From positions 1,316,001-1,380,000 of the forward strand of contig JARHVA010000002.1 in NCBI GenBank assembly GCA_037957365.1: a stretch of 64,000 nt of DNA, written 5' to 3'. The notes under the pieces are model-generated. The model had not been told where the DNA came from, did no database searches, and was given only the letters and a program-made list of their open reading frames with translations. Position 1 is the first letter of the stretch; each line of letters opens with the position of its first letter. Shown piece by piece: positions 11,800-24,309 of the stretch. A program made the position numbers and the translations under genes. Origin of the DNA: Torreya grandis. Lineage: Eukaryota > Streptophyta > Pinopsida > Cupressales > Taxaceae.

Positions 11800-12930
11800 T
11801 TTTGACATAACATCCTATATTATCACAATATTGAAGGTACCTTACTCTGTTATGTTATCCAAGATGAGGTTTCTTCTCTTCTTCAAAAATCACATGGGGG
11901 AATTTACAGTGGCCATTATACTATACATGCCATAGCCCATAAATGTTTATGTATGGGATACTTCTGACTCACTCTTAAAAAGGATGCCATCAAATTTTAA
12001 AAAAAGAGTACTCCTTTCCAACTTCATGACCATTGAATTTATTCACCTCTAGCTGAGCATCAAATTATATAATCTCCTTGGCCATTCTCTATGAGGGGAT
12101 TATATCTCATAGGCAAATTATCTCAATCTCACAATGGACATGTCTTTATAATCAAAACCATGAAATACTTTGCCAAATGGATTGAGGCTATACTCCTTAT
12201 TAATGTCATAGGTGCCACCATATCCATCCTTAATTAAATCATTTTCCACTTTGGTGTCCCTCATAATATCATTTCAAACAATGGTGATAATTTCAAAAAT
12301 AAATATGTCAAACAACTCTATGTTAAATTTAAAATCAATTACAAATTCTCCACACCCTATCATCCATAATGTAATGTCCAAGCTAATTCCACCAAAAAAA
12401 TTATTAATAAATATTTCCAAAAGATAATTCATGAAACTTGAATGAATTTTCACCTTCATCTTTATCCTACTTTTTGGGACTATCGCACTAGCATATACAC
12501 TGCCACTAGGGCAACGCCATTATCTCTAGTATATGGTTTTGAATCATTCCTTTCATTATAATTTGAGCTTCCCTCTCTCCATATATCTCTTCATGGTTTC
12601 ATACCCAATTAATAATTATGTAAAGCTCATCTTCATGCTCTTGATGTCCTTGACAAACACCATATTTTTGCTTTGCAACACAATCACCAATACAAGGTCC
12701 ATCTTGGCAAACAACATAACAAATGTGTCAAAGTTCACACATTTAATGTTAGTGATCTTATCCTTAAATTAGACTAAACTCATGAAAAATAAGGTAAATA
12801 TACCTAAAAATGGTGGGGTCCTTAGTCAAAGATATTCATGGTCCAAGTATCTATCGCCTTCAAACCAATGAAGGTCATATTTTCAAAGAACCCACCAATA
12901 TACAATTCCTCAAGAAGTAGTTTTCCTAAT
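11800..12930 (+). pseudogene. Integrase and C-terminal tail of Tat pol, triad lost
   Basis: Zinc-binding region: 'GTLLCYVIQDEVSSLLQKSHGGIYSGHY' (about 11838). Core: 'WPFSMRGLYLIGKLSQSHNGHVFIIKTMKYFAKWIEA' (about 12078), then 'FGVPHNIISNNGDNFKN' (about 12250-12300), 'FSTPYHP' and 'VQANSTKKII' (about 12375-12405), and 'YRTSIYTATRATPLSLVYGFE'. Compared with the family, the triad residues are Asp to Tyr (GLDLIG to GLYLIG), Asp to Asn (DNG to NNG) and Glu to Asn (QAEAT to QANST). The tail ends near 12930 with a degenerate 'FLKKYF'-like segment. The enzyme would join element DNA to the chromosome; this copy cannot. Confidence 0.85.
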
Positions 12931-13039
12931 CCTTCCCTTCTTTTCATGGTTTATACATTCTATCTATCTAACACTTTTTATAGGATACTTACATTGGTCT
13001 CACCCTCTGCAGTAGTTATTTATTTTCACAAACCTTAGT

Positions 13040-13385
13040 CCTTCCTTTTGGTCTTTTGGTTTCCCCTTTTCTTTATGAGTTTCATTGTAAAACCATGGAT
13101 AGGACCTGGTCTTCCTCATGATATACTTTTATCCTATCTTTTTTAAAATTTTATGGCACCCCTTGTGTTTCTCATTTATGATTTGCAATTTAATACCATG
13201 GATAGGACCTAACATTCCTCACAAATAGCATCTTTTTCTTATCCCATTTATTTTTTCAATACTTTTTGGTACCCTCATGGGTTTATATTTTATGAGTTGT
13301 AATGTAATACCATGGATAGGACTTGGACTTCCTCATAAAATCACCATCTCTTAACTCCTTATTTATAATGTGTTTTTTAATGGTT
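13040..13385 (+). repeat. Three-copy ~108-bp tandem repeat in Tat 3' region
   Basis: The block CCATGGATAGGACYT recurs at 13093, 13196 and 13310, each time followed by 'ttcctca' and preceded by a 'tttatgagtt/tttgtaat'-like stretch. Periods are 103 and 114 bp. The copies have diverged from each other. Confidence 0.75.
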
Positions 13386-13644
13386 ACAATTTATTGATCC
13401 TTTGTTCTCAAGCTTTAGATTTTGTTTCTTTTGATAGATGAAATTTGCACAACAATTTATGTTAGCATGTTTTCCTCCATTTCCCTCATCCTTCTGATAA
13501 AGAATCACATTTTTTATGTCATTGTATCCCTTTTTCACCCTTTGTCATATTTTTTTGTGATTTGAAGTAATTCAAATTGTTTCAAGTTTCATTCCTCTTG
13601 ATTTCCTTTCCCTTCACTCCACATTAGATAAAATAAGGTCAAAG

Positions 13645-14070
13645 TCAAGATAGCACTTTTATTTCACCTAACTTTATGATACTCTTAGACACCATGATCT
13701 TTGAGTTCTCTCTCTTATCAACCAAGTCCCAAGTATTCAAATTAAATTCATATTTAACACCCATGTTTGGTTTTCCAAATCTGTATGGAAGAGAAATAGA
13801 AAAGGCCATCAAGAAAGTTAAAATCCAAATCATTTGAAACAAAAGGCAATGATATGCAAAAGGCAACATACAAATTTCAAAAGTCAAAATCACACCAAAA
13901 TATGTGATTTCAATCACATCTCCTATATCTAATCGAAGCTCAAACTCCATAGTTGGCCTCACAATAGAGTCGAGGTCCATTGGAGTGTGGTAGGCTAGTA
14001 GATTAGAACAATAAAATTCATTCAACTCTATGGTCCTACCTACTTTCTCATGCAAGAACCCAATCTTCAC
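13645..14070 (-). CDS. Antisense open frame in Tat 3' region, unknown product
   Basis: This is a 426-nt open stretch on the strand opposite pol, between integrase and the 3' LTR. The frame opens with a GTG; the first in-frame ATG comes at about residue 32 ('MDLDSIVRPTMEF'), giving about 110 residues. A hydrophobic run lies near residues 80-100. I do not recognise the protein. Antisense ORFs in this position are known in some Tat elements such as maize Grande, so the location is suggestive. In such AT-rich DNA a frame of this length may also be chance. It has no stop, although the sense genes nearby are full of them. Confidence 0.3.
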   Translation of the reverse strand: MKIGFLHEKVGRTIELNEFYCSNLLAYHTPMDLDSIVRPTMEFELRLDIGDVIEITYFGVILTFEICMLPFAYHCLLFQMIWILTFLMAFSISLPYRFGKPNMGVKYEFNLNTWDLVDKRENSKIMVSKSIIKLGEIKVLS

Positions 14071-14589
14071 AGTAGATTGATGGCTCTGTAAGGTAGCTTA
14101 AGGAATAGGAACACATTATGGGAAGGCAAGTCCATTTTTATTTTCATGCATATAACCTTCATACGATGATCTATATACTTCATTTTTTGACCTAAGACTC
14201 ATGTAGCTAAGAGAAGTTATTTAGAGTCCTTAAGGCTGAAATTCCTCTTATTTTGACAAACCTAATTTGAGTGCCTTGACTTTGATAAAGAGTTATTATA
14301 CCTTGGTTTTTCTTTCATTCTTCCCTCCACCTATTTCATTTCCCCCCTTGACAGGAAAATTATGATTCTAAATATGTTTTCCCTTCTTCCCTACTTCCTT
14401 CTTCACATCTTAAAAACATACTAGTACTACTTTGTTTTAGTTTTATCTATCCTTAGAACAAAACAATATGTTTGAGTCACTAGGATTCATTTTCTTTACA
14501 CCATGGCTCTACATTGCTCAATGTGCCTTGATTTCCTTTATCATTTGTCATTGTTGTACTACCCCTTTTTTGTGGACACCTAGGTCTAT

Positions 14590-14735
14590 TTCTACTTTCA
14601 TGCACTTTTTCCATTGTTGAGTGTGGTTAACTTGTTACTTCTCACTCATCAATGTTATTTTCCCTTTTATGCACCTTTTTCCATTGATGATTGAGTAATG
14701 ATTGTCACTTCTCACTCATCAATGATTATTTTACC
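14590..14735 (+). repeat. Two-copy ~69-bp tandem repeat
   Basis: The block TGCAC-(C)-TTTTTCCATTG starts near 14601 and 14670. Each copy is followed by 'ttctcactcatcaatg'. It lies in the Tat 3' region; no function is apparent. Confidence 0.65.
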
Positions 14736-15309
14736 ATTTTTTCTTACCCATATTTATTTAATTAAGTATTGTTACTACTTTTACATTGATTTTTGATTAT
14801 GATCTTTTTGACATGTTTCCTTGGTTTGACTTGGTGAGATTTTCCTTTCTTACTTAAGGTTTACTTGTTTGAGTTTTTTGGTCTTTAGTAGCCTTGGATT
14901 TTTAGTTACCCAATTTACTCTAAATTTTGACTTGGTCATTTGGTCTAACATAGCAATTATCACCCTAGTTTCCAAATTTCCAAGTACATCCCATCTACAT
15001 AGCACCAATTATCTTAGCTTTCTTATAATTGTTTATTTTTACTCTTTAGTTGTGTATTCTTGATTTTGTTGAAAGCAGTCTCTACACCCTCCATAATCAA
15101 AACTAAAAACACAATAGACAACCACCCAACAATAAAGGTAAGTCAAGGTATAAATTAGATTTACTTTTTAGTTACTTAATTTTAGTTATTTTTGCTTTAA
15201 AATACTACAACTTTTTTTAGCTTCAGCATTATGTGTTACTATGTTCTTTCTTGAAGTACCATCTCTTGTTGCACCTGAGTGACATGTGATGAGCTTTGAG
15301 TGGGGCATA

Positions 15310-16488
15310 TGTATACATAAAATATTTTTAAATTTTATCAATTACTGATGTTTTCTATCTTGTAGGAACCCATCGAGTCTCAATCTCTCTGAGTGCATGC
15401 CTTAAGGGGTGTAGTAGAAAAGGGGTGGGCAGACCATTGGTGATTCATAAGATTATTGTCCCTTTTTCCACTTATTACCAATCCAATTAGCTCCTAAAAA
15501 CCATTCCCCTAAGCTTTGCCTCCTATTTTGCACCCTTCTCTAGTCATTTACCACCTTCATTAGCCCTTTTCCTAACCTAAACCCATTTTTGATATTTTTC
15601 ATTACTATGTCAACCACAACAACCTTGTATTGTTATTAATAGAGCTTACTATGAACTAATTTGGCCATGGCCAACATAGTTCATTATCTAATATGTTTTT
15701 TATCAATTGCAATACTAGGTCAATCGGGTTGACCTTATTGGCTAAAAATTTTAGAAGGGTTTAGAGTTAGTTCCACCTATATAAACACATCCATTGTACC
15801 ATTCTTAGAGAGATAGTAAGATTTATTATTCATTTATGCTTCTTTACAATCTGCTCTTCCACCATTCTACTCAAGGAATCTTAGCTTAGGGTTTCTACTT
15901 GGAGAACAATCTTATCTTGTAGATAAGTCTTGGATGTTTTGGCCTTTATTAGTGATCCTTACAAACCATAACAACCTCTTATGAACCACCTTTGTCCAAG
16001 GGAGATATTGAGTCTCGAAAAGTTCATCTTCCAAGTAATGTATCTCTAACTTTGCTCTTCACTTTAGTTTATAAAAGTAGCATTAGTAATGGCTTTTCAA
16101 TAATATTTCTCTCTCCATACATTAGGGTTTTACCTATATATGGCTTAAATATGATTCTCTTATGCATGTTTACTTTTATGTTTACTATCCCCCTCTTTGT
16201 GCCACAAGATTTGGTGAGCACTAGATTAGATTTTGCTTTATTTTTCATTAGTTTAGTGAATATGAAAACATAAGACTTAGTTTTACTATGTAGTTTTCCT
16301 TGACTGGAGGCTTTGGAACCCTCCCTAGTGATATTATTATGGTAAGATATCCCTTGATTAGGTCTATCAGATCCATATTAATCATGACCTTAATTAGCTA
16401 ATGTATTCCCAATTAGAAGTGTAAGTAGGATCTATCTTCTCTGAGCTAGGATCGATTTATAGATCTGCTATATTTCCCATTACATACA
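15310..16488 (+). repeat. 3' LTR of Tat element (1179 bp)
   Basis: Partner of 3039-4216, with the same TGTATACA start and ATACA end. It is preceded by a weak purine tract (15298-15305). It carries the same two GTTGAC-rich motif copies (about 15655 and 15713) and a CTATATAAACAC candidate TATA stretch near 15777. Confidence 0.85.
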
Positions 16489-16493
16489 GTACT
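16489..16493. repeat. Target-site duplication, right, of Tat element (GTACT)
   Basis: GTACT directly follows the right LTR and matches the left GTAAT at four of five bases. Confidence 0.65.
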
Positions 16494-17100
16494 CGCTCAT
16501 AGGCTTTCATGCTTACATATTTCCTCACTTTAGCACATCTAAATATTAGCCTACTCTAACTGCATAGATTAGTAGATGGAAATATCCAATCATGAATCTT
16601 ATCGGTTAGATTGTAATTCACAACCAACTTAGAAGCTCAACTATCATCCAATAAAGAAGATGAACAAACTATTAACCATATTCTTTGTAACCAATAGTGG
16701 TTTCAATTACTCTTGTATTATTATTTTTAAATATGTAACATGTGCCATTGTGGAGGTCAATGTGATGCATATTCATAACACAAATAGCATGCTATGTGTA
16801 TCTATTTTATAACAAACAAGTTAATGTATAGTGTACCTTTTTCCTTATTCTCTATTATGGAATATAATTTATATTTCCTGTAAGTAATACTTTTGATCCA
16901 TTAAATGTGTTTTGATTTTTCAATTTGAATCTATTTTTGTGCATTCACTCTGCACATCTAAACTTAGTTTTTTCCTGTACACTTGGTCTTGAGCCCTGTA
17001 ATGTGGATCAGGTGGACTTATTTCCAAAATGCACTAAATTTCTAGAGGACATAGTCTATCCAAGCAAGAGGAGACTATACTAAAAAGACATGGGAATATA
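16494..17100. other. No recognised feature
   Basis: AT-rich DNA between the Tat element and the DUF7869-like pseudogene. It may be the continuation of the gypsy fragment from 1-3033, but I see no domain or repeat that proves it. Confidence 0.4.
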
Positions 17101-17101
17101 A

Positions 17102-20100
17102 TTTGTTCTTATCAATGTTGACATAGTATTGGATGGAAAAGTAAAATTCCCATATTTAATTGATGAATTGGAAACCTTGACATATGTTGAGAATAAAGGA
17201 TGTTGCATTCCATGGGAAGATAGTGAATTATCAAAGGATGGAAATTCATCCATTCCCCTTATTCACATTTATTACATTTTTAGTGACTCATAGGATTATA
17301 GTATTATGAAAGAGGAAGATTCTAGTAATGATAATGAAAGCACCATCAATTATAGAGGACCTAAATATAGAACTAATTTTATCACAAATAATGTTGTCCT
17401 CAAACATAAATGTTGCAGTAGAGATGAAAACATCTCCCAAGTTTTTTTTAACTCATGCTCTAAGATCATAAAATTCATGAAGAGAGATTGTGACCCTTGA
17501 TGTTTGGTGTAATGCTATAAAATGTGGTAAATTTATGTTATGGTTGCTTAACTTACAACACAATATACTAATATATTGTGCAATAAAACATTTTATTTTT
17601 TGTGAAACAAGAATCACCCTTATGGTTAATAAATGGAATGTTCAATTAGATGGTTTATACCTTATAAATAGTTGTGAACACAATTTGAATTTTAAAGGTG
17701 TTGTTTCCAAATTGATGCATTTGTGCTCATTTATGAGCAAATATGTTGGAGATCAAACAATTACAAATGTACTTGAAAGAGACATGGTATAATTTAAATG
17801 ATTAGATTCTAATACCTTTGGAGTTAATATCAACAGAGTATTCATCCCTACTTGTAAATTATGCCTCCTATTTGAAAGATCTCTCATACAATGGCTTTTT
17901 AGGTAATTAGCTAACATAGACAGTTCTCCTCCTATAATTCTCATACTCAAATAAGTCCTAGATGAGTTCAAGGTCAAATTTTGGGACACATTAGAAGAGA
18001 GACAACCCCATTTATTATATATATTTTCTTTTGATTCTAATATTAAAAACATTTGAAAAAGGTGATCAAAAGGCCCTACAATGCTAAAAATGTTAAAAAT
18101 TAAATAGCATCTAGTTGGTCATCAAATAGAAATGTTGATGAGGATATAAAATGGTATTTTTGGGGGAAGAAGTGTGAATGTGAAAAATTTGAAAATTTTT
18201 TGTCTTAAAAAAATTCCCCTTACTTTAGTCATATTTATATGGAACAAAAATAAAACCATGGGTGAAGATGATAGAAATAATTTTTTGTTCATGCATTAAC
18301 ATCAAATGTCATATTTAAGGTGGTCAACAAATCAATGGAGGTACATAAAATGAAATTATATGGGATGTATGTCTATCAGAATGCATGACATAAAGCTTAT
18401 GGGTAACTAAGGAGCACCTTCTATAGTCATAAGTAAAATTGGATAAATGGTGACAGGGATGTAATAAATGGTAACACCGAGAAAGAAAAATAAAGGTTAA
18501 ATATTGCAACAGCCATTACTTGTATATCAAGAACTATTGAGATAAATTTAGGCATTTCTCTACATTTAACTCATTCTATAGGATAGGATGGAATCAAATT
18601 TCCTCAAAATTTGCTTCCTACATTCTATACCCATAATTCATTATAAAATATGTGTAACGATAAGATCAAATTGTTGAAACTTCCTCTACTGTCATAACCA
18701 AGTTTCAACAAGATAATGACTAGAACATTTAAACATGTTTCAATTGAAAATAACTTATTTTCCAAGTGTGATTAGTGTATAGATATGTACAAAAAATATA
18801 TATCCACCTCATGCATAAAATCACTCTCAAAACTTGAAAAGGAACAAACATAGCATAATGAATACATTTAAAGTTATCATGCACATTATTATTCCCACAT
18901 ATTACAATCAGATGAATAGCCTCAAGGATTATTTAGCATTGTGCATGATAAAATGAACAAAATAAAAAATTGCATATCAATAATAGGCAAAAGAGTAAAG
19001 TCAATAAGTAATGTTATGAACCTCCCAATTACTTTGACTGGTATGCTCACACATAGACATAAGACTAGGGGGATTGTCCACTTTGACCTACCATTTTTTG
19101 AACATTGAAAAATCTAAATAGTCACATCATTGGTTGTGTCTCAATAATCTCGAATAACCCATCACTTATGAGTATGGGAATTTATTTTATAGTTTTGGAT
19201 CATCCAAACACCCATTATATCATGCACTATTACAAAATCAAGTGCATGAAAAATGTAAAGGGTACAAGGAAAAAATTGTCCATTTTGAAATAATTAGTGT
19301 CTCTAGTACAAGTAATTCATTCATAAAATATACATTGATCCTCAACTTTCAATTAGATAATACTTTGAGTGATAACAATAATTGCACCTTATTTGCATTG
19401 ACATTAATGTTGATAGCAATAATGGTATGCAAAATTTTCTATGTAAGCTTCCTACCTATGGGACACACTCATGAGGATATAGATGGGACATTTGACATAT
19501 TATTAGCATCTTATGGTAGTTAGACACATTCTATTTTCCACATGTCATGGACACCTAGATAACATGCCAAGAGGAGTCAAATTAATTCACTCCTTACCTT
19601 ATTAAACAAGTGTGTGATTTCAAGGCCTTCATGGAGCCACACTTTTTGGATGGAAACCATAAGATAGTGGGTGTTATAAAACCTAAGATGTCCAAGTTCC
19701 ATGTTTTGGATGACATACCAGTGATGGAATATAAATAAAAAATAAAGGATATCCAATGGCCTCATCCAATCCCAATCTAGCATACAAAGGATAATGGTGA
19801 ATTGAACTTGTTGGAAGGGTAGTGTCCTCTAGAATTCTTTAAATAAATTAAAGAAACGGAAGATCTAAAAAAGAAAATAAAATAATCTATTTAACATTGG
19901 GTAAAATTTGAAACAAAGTAAAGTAAATAATTCTGGATTCTAAACATAACATATTGGGAAAATGTTTTGTGTGCTTTGGATATACCATTTATAAATTATA
20001 ATAAGATCTCAGAGGTTTATTTTTTTCCACAAACAATACAGGATAATGACATATGTGACCAAATAAAAGGATCCATACTTTTTCATTGTTAAGACAACAT

Positions 20101-20450
20101 TAATCAACATATCCCAAGTAATAATGATATTTATTTTGGGTATAGTTGTGGAAGATCTAAACAAGCATTCAATCCATTAATGGATGTGTATGTGGGACAG
20201 ATGATTCTAGTACCTCCAACAAATGAAAATGAAAAGATATATATGGGAAGGGTATATTGAGGATATTTACCTTAATTAGAAGGTGAGAATGTGGCTTAAA
20301 AGGTGAGGATTAAATATTGGAATCCCTCAAGGAAAGAATAAGGTGAAGCATTATATCAAGATTTTATGATGCCTAATTAAACATGGATCAAATCAAATAA
20401 AATTAAATAAGACATTGATGTGGATAGTCTCATCTAGGCATGGAATCCAT
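17102..20450 (+). pseudogene. DUF7869-like gene with GHTHEDID motif, decayed
   Basis: Three blocks in order match a family I know from mosses, lycophytes, fungi and animals, usually annotated only as a domain of unknown function. They are IVHDKMNK (18938-18961) followed by 'LPITLTGMLTH' (about 19022); FQLDN (19347-19361); and SFLPMGHTHEDID (GHTHEDID at 19461-19484). A C-terminal block 'YVGQMILVPPTNENEK' (about 20188) and 'VRIKYWNPSRKE' (about 20305-20340) follows. Upstream, 17102-17500 is one frame with a single stop and may be the N-terminal part ('VLKHKCCSRDEN'). The HDKM Asp, the QLDN Asp and the acidic HEDID could form a nuclease-like DDE/D site; that is inference. Stops and frameshifts between blocks show it is broken, although introns could explain some gaps. 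It may be a mobile-element gene rather than a host gene. Confidence 0.6.
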
Positions 20451-23185
20451 AAAAAAAATGGAAATAAGGATCAATTAATATACGTTAAAAAATAAATGAG
20501 CCCTTGAATCATACCTTGCACTATTTGAACATGGTAATGAATGCTAAGGTCAAACTATTGAAGATCATAAATTAATATGTGATATCATCTTGGCCTGGAA
20601 TGTGTATTTTTAAAAATTTGTAATCTAAACCATGCTCCAATAACTTGGTCTTACATTTTTACCATAATTTTTAATATGAATATTAAATTATATTAGTTTT
20701 TTATATTTAACCAGCTTCTATTCAAACTCCTTAGCATTGTTTTTATTCAAGCTTCGTACTATTGGCCCATTAACATGGTAAATATAATGTTTATTAAATA
20801 TGAGTGTAAGATTAATAATTATTTTTATAAAATTATTTTTCATAATTTTCTAGAGATAAAAATATAATTAAATTAATTTTCAAGTATGTGATCAAAATAA
20901 ATTTCAAACAATTTACATTTACTAGCATTATTCCACTTAATTTCATGGGAGATGTGATAGTATAGGTTCAACACTATGAGTTTTGGGGTTCACACTCATT
21001 GATATGTGTTTTAAGAACATAATATAAGTTGATGATGCAATAAGGAGAGTTTTTTTAAGCATTTAATTACAAGGAAATCATTCAAATTTAGGTTTGGGTC
21101 ATCACAAATCCATAGACTCATGGAGGTTTATTTTGTTTTCAAGGTGGGATCAACAAAAATTATGGATCCATTGAAACTTTTAATCCAATTTATCTCTCCT
21201 TATGTCCACATTTTCATGCTCACAATATGCCAACATACTTTGTATCACATTTTAACTTTAAAATAAAATGGGTCTTCATGGACATGTTAATTTTTGGATT
21301 TCACATTAGATTGTGAATAGGTCTATTAGTTGTGAAGATTTCATGTACTCCATGGCATTAAACTAAATATGAACCTTAATTTAAAACATATCAGAGTGGT
21401 TGTAAAGTGATTAATTAATTCACATAGCTTGGTACATAAAGTGTGAAATTTTTAAATTTTGATAAATGTATATGTAAACCACTTTGGCTTTACAATCACA
21501 TTCCAATTCTACTCAAGTCTATTATTATGAATAATGACCTCTTAATTTATAATATTCTTATATTGTCTAAAATATTGGAATTCACTTGGAAAAGTTCTAT
21601 CTAATGGAAAATAATGATTCATCCAAATTTGGTGGATTTAGAAATCATTTAGAAATTATTGAGTAAATTAATACTCACATGCAATGATAGACTCTACATA
21701 AGAAAAAATATGCAAGTTTTAAAGCTCTATTTTCACAATGTCACTAAAACATTTTCACCTTGTTGGCACATATGGATTCAAAAAATATCTTAGTCTTTGT
21801 CCAAAAAAATAACATGTTATTATTTGATTTTCTAATTATATTAAGATGTGATAATTTTTAGTAAAAATTTGGTTAACCCTAAGCACACTTAGGCAATAGT
21901 ACTTGTTTCTAGGAAATCTCATATGAACACACTCATGTTGGTAGTGAACATAAATATACACATTTGATCAACATGTGTGTGATTCTTATGAAAATAATGA
22001 CAACCAATACTTATGCTTAAAAAGGGTGTTAATAAATGGAAATCATTTGCATTTACTTGAAATGATATTTTTAGTACATAAAGTTCAATCATTGTTTTTC
22101 CCACCCTTCTCTCTATTTTCAAGTGTTTTGAATAACTATAAATTATGTCTTCTCCTTCATCTCAACCATGTCACATAGAATTCCTAAATCTTAGCATTAG
22201 CCTCTACCATCCTTTGATGAAATATGTGTATGTTTTGATAGAGACATCATCCTCAAATAATTTATTTTCCATGCTCTTTCAATTTTAGGGGTTTCAGTCG
22301 AGCCTTCATTTAAGAAAGGAAACTTATGTCATGATCTTGTTGCTTTCCTTTCCAAATATTTATATCCTTATACACCCTATAATTCATTATCAGTTAAACA
22401 TTGGGAGATGCCCAGTGATTTAGACCAAGGAACTAAAATCCATCTAGGAGTTGTATCAATAAAATAAATAGGATAAGGAAATTTATCTAAACTATAGAAG
22501 ATGGAAAACTTCTAATTTTGAGAGAGGCATTAATTTCAAACCAAGACTCTCGATAACCAATAACAAAGTCAAGGAATCCACCACATCATCAATATATTCT
22601 CACCTTCAATCAATTGAAGTAAAAATTGACCAATCTCTTAGTTGCCACTCCAATAATCCCCTCAAGTGTAAAATGACCTCCATCTCTCCTTTGGTTGAAG
22701 TTAAGACTTAATCAAGAGATACTCTAATGGCTTGTCTTACCACTAATAAGGAGGCAAGAAAAATAAGCCTATAGATATCCATGATGGCCACTATTGGAGG
22801 CCAACCCTTAATTCATTATATTATCATTAGTATGAAGATGACAATATATCAACTCATCATAAATTAAAACATGTGTGTAGTATTCACGAAAGAATTTTCC
22901 TAGTTCATAATTAAAAATTACACTTTAGGTTAATACTATGCTTCCAAGGTTACATTTTTGAATCATTATGCATCAACAAAAATAAAAGTTGAAGAAATCT
23001 AAAAATTATGATTATAGAGAACAACTTTCAGTTCCTACTAATGTGAGAATAATATTTAGTTCCTTTAGTTTTTACTATTATAGTGATTTATATTATTTTT
23101 AGTATATTAGTCATGTTATATTATTTATTTCTTAAATGCTTTAGGTATTATGTATTTTCTCTTTAAAGCTTTTACAAAGTTGTAT
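20450..23185. other. No recognised feature
   Basis: AT-rich, non-coding-looking DNA on both strands. Only short chance frames are present. I see no RNA gene, LTR or domain. A segment at 22610-22800 is slightly richer in G+C and shares a few short phrases with 25430-25560 (for example 'aggaggcaag'), possibly a distant repeat. Confidence 0.5.
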
Positions 23186-23189
23186 TCCC

Positions 23190-23805
23190 TAAAAATGTTA
23201 GGTTTACTATTAGTCAATTTTTTGAACTAATAATGTATATTGTTAAGCTTGTAATAGGCTATACCTAAAATTTTGAGGACACCATATGGTTTTTTATATG
23301 ATGTGGTATTTAAAGGATAGTTTAGACGTTGAACTAAAATTACCTAAAAAAATGTATAGGTCTAATTTTAGTCATTTTTTGAATTAATAATGTGTATTGG
23401 CAAGATTTTAATAAGTCAACCTAAAAATTTGAAGATATCATATGGCTTGTTAAATGATGTGGTAACTAAATTATAATTTGGGTGTTGAACTAAAATTACC
23501 TTAAAATTTATATGTTTAGTTTTAGTCAGTTTGTTGAATTAATAATGTGTATTGGCAAGCTTGTACTAGGTTATACCTAGAAATTTAAAGATATAGTATG
23601 GCTTGTTAAATGATGTGGTGATTACATGAGGGTTTAGACATTGAACTAATAAAAATTTACAGGTTTAATTTTAGTTATTTTTCTGAATTAATGATGTGTA
23701 GTGGCAAGCTTGTAATAGGTTATACCTGAAAATTTGAATGTATTATATGGCTTGTTAAATGATGTGGTAATTAAATTATACTTTTGACATTGAGCTAAAA
23801 ATAAA
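23190..23805 (+). repeat. Four-copy ~155-bp tandem repeat
   Basis: The phrase TAATGTGTATTGGCAAG (with variants) starts near 23231, 23388, 23543 and 23692, giving periods of 157, 155 and 149 bp. Each unit also has 'ttataccta-aaatttga' and 'tatggcttgttaaatgatgtggt'. The units have diverged from each other by eye, so this is an old array. No coding potential. Confidence 0.85.
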
Positions 23806-24309
23806 TGGGGCTTGGTGCATAGTCTAAATATATCAATACATGGCTTAAGTTAAATAAATGATATAATATGGTGGTTACTAATCTAACTCCATGAATCAAG
23901 GAACTAGAAATTATAACCAAGTATGTACATATTTAGAGTTTCTAAATGAAATATTAAAAAAGAGAGAGAGAATAGGGAAACTAATTATGTTGAGAGGCCC
24001 TTAAACATTCCACCCATGCATTTGGCACAAGCTCTCAAGGATGTGGTCATAGCAGACTATATTTGACCAAGTCATAATTAATAAACTATTATCAAGTTTG
24101 TGGTTAATAACGAGATTTAGACAAAATCAAGTATTATTAATAGGGTTTGACAATATATTTATTGTGAATGTTTATTTATATGAAATATTAAGGTGATATG
24201 GTGGTAAAGTGAGTAATTGACTTATTGGAAGCATTAGAATAATGACTTATTTCTTATATCTATGATAGTAAAATATACATGTTATGATTGAACCCCTCAT
24301 GATGTTTTC

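Larger units (their letters stand above)
3039..16488 (+). mobile_element. Tat-lineage Ty3/gypsy retrotransposon, 13.45 kb, complete but dead
   Basis: Two LTRs (3039-4216 and 15310-16488) begin TGTATACA and end ATACA, giving a 5-bp terminal inverted repeat TGTAT/ATACA. They are flanked by GTAAT (3034-3038) and GTACT (16489-16493), a target duplication with one mismatch. Inside, in order, lie a repeat-rich leader, gag, protease, RT, a first RNase H, a second archaeal-type RNase H, integrase, and a long 3' region with an antisense open frame. The double RNase H and the large size place it in the Tat/Ogre lineage. No clear primer-binding site follows the left LTR; a weak purine tract (GAGTGGGG, 15298-15305) precedes the right one. 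All proteins are broken, and the LTRs differ at many sites, so the insertion is old. Confidence 0.85.

Noticed and set aside
13645..14070. Host gene on the minus strand
   Set aside because: It lies inside the bounds of the Tat element, so it is kept only as a possible element-borne antisense frame.
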